Source of the DNA: Gillisella vitis
GTDB taxonomy: Bacteria; Pseudomonadota; Alphaproteobacteria; Rhizobiales; Rhizobiaceae
Length of the DNA stretch: 64,000 bases
Reading direction: 5' to 3'
Assembly (NCBI RefSeq): GCF_021559775.1
Contig: NZ_CP056047.1
Coordinates: 806,001 to 870,000, forward strand
Positions 58,158 to 64,000 of the stretch are shown here, piece after piece (the stretch's first letter is position 1; the number at the start of each line of letters is the position of its first letter). The translations under genes and the position numbers were made by a program. The notes beneath the pieces are model-generated. The model saw only the letters and a list, made by a program, of their open reading frames with translations. It was not told the origin of the DNA and searched no databases.

Positions 58158-58607
58158 TTGACCGAGGTATTGTTCTATCACCTGACCGAGACCCGGTTGG
58201 AGGATGCGCTTCCGGCGCTTTTGGAAAAAAGCGTCGAGCGCGGCTGGAAGGTTGGCGTAGAAATGCGCGATCCGGAGCGGTGTGACCGGCTGGATCAGCA
58301 TTTATGGACCTTTCGCGACGACAGTTTTCTGGCGCATGGGATCAGCACCGGCGAGCAGGCGGAGGCACAACCGATCCTTCTCTGCCTGTCATCAGACAAT
58401 CCCAATGGGGCGACGGTGCGCTTTTATATCGACGGTGCCGTGCCGGACCTTCCGCTTGTCTATGACCGGATCGTCTTCGTCTTCGACGGCCATGATCAGG
58501 GCGAGTTGGAAACGGCGAGAGGTGAATGGAAACGGCTGAAGGGTGAGGGCCACGCGCTCACCTATTGGCAACAGAACAACCAAGGCCGATGGGAAAAGAA
58601 GGCTTGA
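58158..58607 (+). CDS. holC: DNA polymerase III chi subunit
   Basis: This is a 149-residue protein with the family start TEVLFYHLTETRLEDALPALLEKS and the motifs LDQHLWTFRDDSFLAHG and IVFVFDGHDQGELETARGEWKRLK. It links the clamp loader to SSB. The only plausible start is TTG at 58158. Its TGA stop overlaps the first bases of a palindromic repeat. Confidence 0.93.
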   Translation: MTEVLFYHLTETRLEDALPALLEKSVERGWKVGVEMRDPERCDRLDQHLWTFRDDSFLAHGISTGEQAEAQPILLCLSSDNPNGATVRFYIDGAVPDLPLVYDRIVFVFDGHDQGELETARGEWKRLKGEGHALTYWQQNNQGRWEKKA

Positions 58608-58656
58608 GTTTGCCAGATAAAAGTGGACCTCGGTTTTCCCGATAAGATAAACGAGA
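58606..58656. repeat. Short palindromic intergenic repeat, family A, copy 3
   Basis: It begins GAGTTTGCCAGATAAAAGTG and continues through CGGTTTTCCCGATAAGATAAACGAG. It begins inside the holC TGA. A small extra stem CGAGAA/TTCTCG lies immediately after it (58651-58670). Confidence 0.75.
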
Positions 58657-58698
58657 ATATGAGGTTCTCGAATGTCTTGTTGACTGCTTGAAACGAGA

Positions 58699-58724
58699 CA
58701 TTGACGCGGTTTCCCGCGTCAATG
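58699..58724. terminator. Perfect hairpin between convergent holC and MCP genes
   Basis: CATTGACGCG (58699-58708) and CGCGTCAATG (58715-58724) form a 10-bp stem with a 6-nt loop. Its symmetric position between convergent genes suggests bidirectional termination, though T-runs are lacking. Confidence 0.6.
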
Positions 58725-58752
58725 TGATTGGTGGGACGCAGGCGTTTCCGGC

Positions 58753-60660
58753 TCAGGCCGCCTGACGTTTCTGTCTTTGGTGAGCGCCGCCAGCTTCCAG
58801 CTTGAAATGCGAGATCAGCCGGGCGAGGTTCTGGGCGTCATCGGCCAGTTGGTTGGTGCTCGCAGTGGTTTCTTCCACCATGGCGGCATTGCGTTGGGTG
58901 ACCTGGTCCATCTGGCTGACGGCAGAATTGACCTCTTGCAGCTTGAAGGATTGTTCCTTGGCGGCATTGGCGATCTGATGCACCTGCGCGTTGATATCCA
59001 CGACATGATCGCGGATCTTGGAGAGTGCATCGCCGGTGGCGGTAACGAGCCGCACGCCTGCATTGACTTCCTCGCCCGATTTGGTGATCAGCGACTTGAT
59101 GTCCTTGGCAGCACCTGCGGAGCGTTGCGCCAATTCGCGCACTTCCTGAGCGACGACCGCAAAGCCCTTGCCGGCTTCACCGGCACGTGCCGCCTCGACG
59201 CCGGCATTCAGCGCCAGCAGGTTGGTCTGGAAGGCGATCTCGTCGATGACATTGATGATCTTGCCGATTTCGCCGGAGGCTTGTTCGATCCGGCCCATGG
59301 CCGAGACGGCGTCATGGACGACCGAGGCGGATTGTTCGGTACTGCGGCGGGCCTCATCCACCATGCGGCTGGTCTGCTGGGCACGATCATTGGAGGAATG
59401 CACTGCCGTGGTGATTTCTTCCAATGCCGAGGAAGTTTCTTCAAGGGTGGCGGCCTGTTGCTCGGTGCGCTTGGCCAGATCGTCCGAGGCAAACCGCAAT
59501 TCGCCGGAGCCGGAATTGATCATGTCGATGGAGGAGCGCACTTCGCCGACAATGCCCCGCAGTGCGGACATTGTCCCGTTGACATTCTGCTGCAACTCGG
59601 CAAACGCGCCGTGGAACTGGCCGCGCATCGTATCGGTCAGATCACCATCCGAGAGGGCAGCGACGATGCGGCGGGTCTCGCCAAGGCCGGTATCGATGGA
59701 CTGCACCAATTTGTTCATGGATGAGGCAAAGGCGTTCAGATCTTCGAAATCGAAATCCCGGGTGATCCGCTGGCTGAAATCGCCGACCACGGCAGCGGCG
59801 ACCACTTCACCGATACTGTCGCGCAACTCATCGGATTTTTGCCGCATATGCAGTTCCTGAGCATTCATCGTCTGCACCCGCAAGCCGTTCTGTTTGAACA
59901 CTTCGAGCGCCCGAGCCATGTCGCCGATTTCGTTGCCGCGTTCCAGATAGAGCACTTGGGTATTCAGGTCGCCATCGGCGAGACGCCGCATTGCGCGGGT
60001 CAATCGCTCAATAGGATTGGAAACGCCCTTAAACACAAAGATCATCGCCCCGATACCGGCAATGGCACCCAGCGCCAGAACCAGGCCATTCAGTAGCAGC
60101 GACAGTTGAAATGCCGATGCTGCATTTTCATACATGCGGCCAGCCGCATCGACATTGGCATCCCGGAAGATATCGGCTTGTTCGTCCATGGCGTTATAGG
60201 CACTGACCATGTCTCCGGTCAGCAAGGCCGCAGCCTTGTCCTTTTCACCTCTGGACGAATAGGCCACCATCTGATTGTGCAGCGTCACATAAGAAACCAT
60301 GGCCAGCTTGAAGGCGTCATAGGCCTTGCGCTCTTCAGGTAGCGAGATCAGCGTTTCATAGGTTTTCATCCGCTTGTCCAGCTTCTGCATTTCCGTTTTC
60401 AGGGCATCGTCCGCTTCCTGAATGGCCTGTGGCGTTTTGCTGAGGATATGGCGCATTTCGAGGCCGCGCACATTGGCGAGTGAAATGTTGAGGCGGTTGG
60501 TAATATCCACCGAGGGAACCGCGTCTTTCGCCAATCCCTCTACATTGTCAAACACGCCAGACATGGACGACAGGGCAAAGCAGCCCTGGAGGAGGAGAAG
60601 CAACATCAGGCCGCTAAACGCGCTGGCCAGCGATGTCTTGAGCGAGAAATTCAGATGCAT
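58753..60660 (-). CDS. Methyl-accepting chemotaxis protein
   Basis: This is a 635-residue receptor. It has a first membrane helix at about 9-33, a periplasmic helical-bundle sensor of the 4HB type to about 185, and a second helix near 188-212 ([21 protein letters not shown]). A HAMP domain lies at about 213-265 and a second HAMP-like segment follows. The signalling domain has the hairpin tip [34 protein letters not shown] near 470-505. No CheB/CheR pentapeptide is evident at the C-terminus (HQRQKRQAA). The ligand is unknown. The ATG at 60660 was chosen. Confidence 0.95.
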   Translation of the reverse strand: MHLNFSLKTSLASAFSGLMLLLLLQGCFALSSMSGVFDNVEGLAKDAVPSVDITNRLNISLANVRGLEMRHILSKTPQAIQEADDALKTEMQKLDKRMKTYETLISLPEERKAYDAFKLAMVSYVTLHNQMVAYSSRGEKDKAAALLTGDMVSAYNAMDEQADIFRDANVDAAGRMYENAASAFQLSLLLNGLVLALGAIAGIGAMIFVFKGVSNPIERLTRAMRRLADGDLNTQVLYLERGNEIGDMARALEVFKQNGLRVQTMNAQELHMRQKSDELRDSIGEVVAAAVVGDFSQRITRDFDFEDLNAFASSMNKLVQSIDTGLGETRRIVAALSDGDLTDTMRGQFHGAFAELQQNVNGTMSALRGIVGEVRSSIDMINSGSGELRFASDDLAKRTEQQAATLEETSSALEEITTAVHSSNDRAQQTSRMVDEARRSTEQSASVVHDAVSAMGRIEQASGEIGKIINVIDEIAFQTNLLALNAGVEAARAGEAGKGFAVVAQEVRELAQRSAGAAKDIKSLITKSGEEVNAGVRLVTATGDALSKIRDHVVDINAQVHQIANAAKEQSFKLQEVNSAVSQMDQVTQRNAAMVEETTASTNQLADDAQNLARLISHFKLEAGGAHQRQKRQAA

Positions 60661-61272
60661 TGATCTGTTCCAATCGAGCCCATGGCAAAGGTCATCTTTG
60701 TCCGACGGCGTGCTTGCACCATTCCGCACACTTCATTGCGCAGAAGACCGGGAGTTTCATCATGTGACACGTGCTGGAAGAGCACCGTGGAGGAATGGAT
60801 ATATAAAAGCCGTAGAGCGGCTGAACCTGCTGACAGATATGACGCGACAGTCACGCTGGGGGCGAGCGCTGACAGCCGACGGAGGGACATGGAAACCGGC
60901 ACGTTTCTTGCTGGCCTGTCCTTGGCGAGGATGATGTTGCTTAATATTTAAAATATCTCTAATAGATAATTAACCCTGCTATTTTAGGGGTTTGCTGGCT
61001 TATCCTAAAAGATTCAGGGGTTTAGAGAATTGCTTCGCTGCATTCAGTCGAATGGTTTTTGTTTGCGATGCAAAAATAATAACGGAAAAGAGGACTTCCG
61101 GCATTTATGTCCGACGCAATCTTTAAGTGTCGGCATTGTGCATTGTTCAATATAGTCAGTATTTAAAATTTAAAGTTGTTTTTTTGTTTTGTGCATCTGA
61201 TTGCGATTTCGATCACAACTATAGAATCGGTGACTTCCAAGCATTCTGATAGATTACGATTGCAAAGGCTGC
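60661..61272. other. 612-nt non-coding region, AT-rich in its second half
   Basis: It lies between the MCP promoter side and the ABC-F stop codon. From about 60930 to 61250 the base composition is clearly more AT-rich than the flanks, with many T-runs (TTTAAAATATC, TTGTTTTTTTGTTTTG). Open frames here are short and lack family likeness. It could hold the MCP promoter plus an unrecognised RNA or decayed insertion. Confidence 0.5.
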
Positions 61273-63156
61273 CTAACCCGCCATCGCCTCTTCATATTCG
61301 GTTGAAAGCTCCAGCCATTGCTCCTCGGCAGCGCTCAACTTGGCGGCGGCCTCACCACGCTGCTTAACCTTTTCCGCCGCCTTGGCGGGATGCTTTTCGT
61401 AGAGAACCGGATCTGCAAGTTCTGCATCAAGACCTTGAATCACTGTCTCCAGCTTTTTGGTCAAAGATTCGATTTCGTTGATCTTTTTCTTCAGCGGCGC
61501 CAGCGCGGCCCGCTTTTCGGCATTGGCCTTGCGCTGGTCGGCTTTTTTTCCGGCCTCGACGGTTACGTCAATTTTTTCTTCTTTTTTTTTACCCGAAGAG
61601 ACAATCAGGTCGCGGTATTCTTCCATGTCACCCTCGAATGTGGTGACGGTGCCGTTATTGACCAGCCAGAGCCGGTCCACCGTTGCCTCGATCAGGTGGC
61701 GATCATGGGAGATCAGGATGACCGCGCCGTCATAATCGTTCAGCGCTTCGATCAGCGCGCGGCGGCTGTCGATATCGAGATGGTTGGTCGGCTCATCGAG
61801 GATCAGCAGGTTGGGGGCGTGAAAGGCAGCAAGGCCCATCAGCAACCGGGCCTTTTCACCACCGGACAAATCCTTGGCAGCGGTGGCCATTTTTTCGGTG
61901 GCCAGCCCCATCTGGGCGACGCGGGCGCGTACCTTGGCTTCCGGTGCCTGCGGCATCAGCCTGCGCACATGTTCCACTGGCGTGTCTTCCGGCACTAGGT
62001 CGTCCAGTTGATGCTGGGCGAAGAAGCCGATCTTCAGGCTGGGAGCCAGCCGCAGATCGCCGCTTTCGGGCGGAAGACGACCGGAAATGAATTTGGCGAA
62101 GGTGGATTTACCGTTGCCGTTCGATCCCAGCAGCGCGATGCGGTCATCCGCATCGATGCGCAGGTTGAGGTTCTTCAGGATCGGCTTGCCGGGTTCGTAA
62201 CCCACGGAACCGCCATTGATGGCGATGATCGGCGATGCCGGCTGTTTTTCCGGCTCAGGGAAGGTGATCGGCTGGACGTGGTCTTCAATAACCGCGGAGA
62301 CCGTGCCCATGCGCTCCAGCGCTTTCACACGGCTCTGGGCCTGTTTGGCCTTGGAGGCCTTGGCCTTGAACCGGTCGATGAAGGCTTGAAGATGCTTGCG
62401 CGCCGCATCACTCTTGGCCTTCGACTTCATCTGCAATTCGTCGTTCTCGGCCTTCTGGCGCTCGAACTGGTCATAGCCGCCGCGATAGAAGGTCAGCTTT
62501 TTCTGGTCGAGATGGACGATGGCATTGACCGCATTGTTGAGAAGGTCGCGGTCATGGCTGATGATGATGACGGTGTGCGGGTAGCGGCGGATATAGTCTT
62601 CTAGCCACAACGTACCTTCAAGGTCGAGATAGTTGGTCGGTTCGTCCAGCAGCAGCAGGTCCGGCTCGGCAAACAGTACCGAGGCCAGCGCCACGCGCAT
62701 CCGCCAGCCGCCTGAAAAGGCCGAGGCTGGGCGCAACTGTGCTTCCTGGTTGAAGCCGAGACCGGCAAGGATGCTGGAGGCGCGGGCTTCCGCCGAATGC
62801 GCATCGATATCCACCAGCCGCATCTGGATGTCGGCGATCCGGTTCGGGTCAGTGGCCGTTTCGGCCTCCGCCATCAGCGCTGTGCGCTCCTTGTCGGCAG
62901 CCAGGACGATTTCGATCAGGCTGTCCTCGGTGCCGGGGGCTTCCTGCGCCACCTGACCAATCTTGGCATTCTTGGGGATGGAGACCGAGCCGCTTTCAGC
63001 TCCCAGGTCGCCGGTGATCACCCGAAACAGGGTGGATTTACCGGCACCATTGCGGCCGACAAGACCCGCTTTCGTGCCTGTTGGCAGCGAAATGCTGGCG
63101 TGGTCAATCAGCAGGCGGCCTGCAATACGGGCGGAGACGTCATTGATGGTAATCAT
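61273..63156 (-). CDS. ABC-F family ATPase
   Basis: This is a 627-residue protein with two ABC domains and no membrane segments. Walker A motifs are GRNGAGKSTLF near 36-46 and GSNGNGKSTFAKF near 340. Signature/Walker B are FSGGWRMRVALA...LLLLDEPTNYLDLEG and LSGGEKARLLM...LLILDEPTNHLDID. The inter-domain linker is Lys/Gln-rich, and a coiled-coil tail follows (about 535-627). It resembles the Uup/YheS subgroups, which act on ribosomes. The ATG at 63156 (MITINDVSAR) is preferred. Confidence 0.94.
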   Translation of the reverse strand: MITINDVSARIAGRLLIDHASISLPTGTKAGLVGRNGAGKSTLFRVITGDLGAESGSVSIPKNAKIGQVAQEAPGTEDSLIEIVLAADKERTALMAEAETATDPNRIADIQMRLVDIDAHSAEARASSILAGLGFNQEAQLRPASAFSGGWRMRVALASVLFAEPDLLLLDEPTNYLDLEGTLWLEDYIRRYPHTVIIISHDRDLLNNAVNAIVHLDQKKLTFYRGGYDQFERQKAENDELQMKSKAKSDAARKHLQAFIDRFKAKASKAKQAQSRVKALERMGTVSAVIEDHVQPITFPEPEKQPASPIIAINGGSVGYEPGKPILKNLNLRIDADDRIALLGSNGNGKSTFAKFISGRLPPESGDLRLAPSLKIGFFAQHQLDDLVPEDTPVEHVRRLMPQAPEAKVRARVAQMGLATEKMATAAKDLSGGEKARLLMGLAAFHAPNLLILDEPTNHLDIDSRRALIEALNDYDGAVILISHDRHLIEATVDRLWLVNNGTVTTFEGDMEEYRDLIVSSGKKKEEKIDVTVEAGKKADQRKANAEKRAALAPLKKKINEIESLTKKLETVIQGLDAELADPVLYEKHPAKAAEKVKQRGEAAAKLSAAEEQWLELSTEYEEAMAG

Positions 63157-63316
63157 GGCTGGCGTTTTGGCCGATGATGGCCGGGAAGGCAAGGGGGGCG
63201 GGGGTGGGGAAGGACGTCAGTCTTGATGTTGATGGCTGATATAAGCATTTTTGATTTGAATAGTTGGGGCGATTGGCATCCGATAGTCGAATTGTTTCGA
63301 CCGGAGGCCACCACCG

Positions 63317-63997
63317 ATGACCCGACTTCTCTACTCACTTGCAGGCACGGACCTCACTCGTCCGTTTTCACCGCATTGCTGGAAGATCATCCTGGCGCTG
63401 CGCCACAAGGGATTGAGCTTCGAGGAAAAGCCGCTGGCCTTTACCGAAATTCCAACGGTGGAGGAGGGGGTCTCGAAAATCGTGCCGATCCTGCGCGATG
63501 GCGATACCGTGGTCGCGGACAGTTTCCAGATCGCGCTTTATCTGGAAGAGGCCTATCCCGACCGTCCCAGCCTGTTTCGCGGCGAGGGCGGCAAGGCTCT
63601 GGCACGGTTTGTGGAAGGCTATTCGCAATCCACTATCCATCCGGCCATCAGTGCCATCGTCCTTATGGATATCTACAACATGATCTCTCCCGCCGATCAG
63701 GCGCATTTTCGCAAAACCCGCGAAGCGCTGTTCGGCAAGGTGTTGGAAGAGATTTTCCCGGATCGCGACGGTGCGATTGCGGCGTTTCCGGCGAAACTCC
63801 AGCCCTTGCGACATATGCTGCGGTCGCAGCCCTTTATCGGCGGGGAAAAGCCGTTGTTTGCTGATTACATCGTGTTTGGCGCATTCCAGTGGTTGAAGAT
63901 CGTCACAGGCTCGATCTTCCTGCCCGAAGACGATCCGGCAGCGCAATGGTTCGAGCGCTGCGCGGCCCTTGGCTTGGTGCAGGCTGACGCGGCATAA
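63317..63997 (+). CDS. Glutathione S-transferase family protein
   Basis: This is a 226-residue two-domain protein. The N-terminal thioredoxin-like domain contains FSPHCWKIILALRHKGL (17-33), a form seen in LigE/beta-etherase-like GSTs, then VPILRDGDTVVADSFQIALYLE for glutathione binding. The C-terminal helical domain is complete, and the stop lies 3 nt before the window end. The substrate is unknown. It is divergent from the ABC-F gene with a 160-nt gap. Confidence 0.9.
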   Translation: MTRLLYSLAGTDLTRPFSPHCWKIILALRHKGLSFEEKPLAFTEIPTVEEGVSKIVPILRDGDTVVADSFQIALYLEEAYPDRPSLFRGEGGKALARFVEGYSQSTIHPAISAIVLMDIYNMISPADQAHFRKTREALFGKVLEEIFPDRDGAIAAFPAKLQPLRHMLRSQPFIGGEKPLFADYIVFGAFQWLKIVTGSIFLPEDDPAAQWFERCAALGLVQADAA

Positions 63998-64000
63998 AGG

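Noticed and set aside
60651..60902. 83-codon minus-strand frame at the chemoreceptor start
   Set aside because: It overlaps the receptor's start and upstream region in another frame with no recognisable domain.

Overview
The window is chromosomal DNA of an alphaproteobacterium of the family Rhizobiaceae, most likely an Agrobacterium/Allorhizobium vitis-like plant-associated bacterium. The evidence is conserved gene order (purF-cvpA; radA-alr; dnaB-rplI-rpsR-rpsF; fabD-fabG-acpP-fabF-mltG-yicC-gmk; lptF-lptG-lptD-surA-pdxA-rsmA; pepA-holC), high-GC codon use, rhizobial-type intergenic palindromes, and a secreted GH28 polygalacturonase of the kind known as pehA in A. vitis. The species call is inference. 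I saw no tRNA, rRNA, CRISPR array, transposase or integrase.

Layout. 1-2.8 kb: a truncated membrane-anchored protein, a LOG-family protein and RarD. 2.9-9.1 kb: a very compact minus-strand directon, cysS-vapB-vapC-three GFA paralogues-pip-cimA, with mostly 4-nt overlaps. 9.4-18.1 kb: polygalacturonase, the dTDP-rhamnose genes rfbC-B-D-A and two glycosyltransferases, which look like a surface-polysaccharide locus. 18.1-21.2 kb: SDR, purF, cvpA. 21.4-24.9 kb: ugd, galE and a UDP-glucuronate-decarboxylase-like SDR, a second sugar-nucleotide cassette. 25-27.7 kb: radA and alr. 27.7-30.9 kb: an AraC regulator facing an amino-acid ABC transporter that has no ATPase gene beside it. 31-35.3 kb: dnaB and the rpsF-rpsR-DUF2232-rplI operon. 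35.5-39.3 kb: an accessory patch with a protealysin-like M4 protease and its emfourin-type inhibitor, a small RTX-repeat protein, and an aldo/keto reductase. 39.5-46.6 kb: fatty-acid synthesis, mltG, yicC and gmk. 46.6-55.4 kb: a methyltransferase, rsmA-pdxA-surA and the LPS transport genes lptD-G-F. 55.4-64 kb: a PAP2 phosphatase, pepA-holC, a chemoreceptor, an ABC-F ATPase and a GST.

Envelope and surface functions dominate: rhamnose and uronate/pentose nucleotide sugars, glycosyltransferases, LPS export, a lipid phosphatase and fatty-acid synthesis. The accessory items most worth attention are the protease/inhibitor pair, the TA-headed GFA operon, and several families of palindromic intergenic elements. 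Three copies of one family start exactly on the stop codon of the preceding gene, and an unrelated 141-bp element abuts a fourth stop codon.
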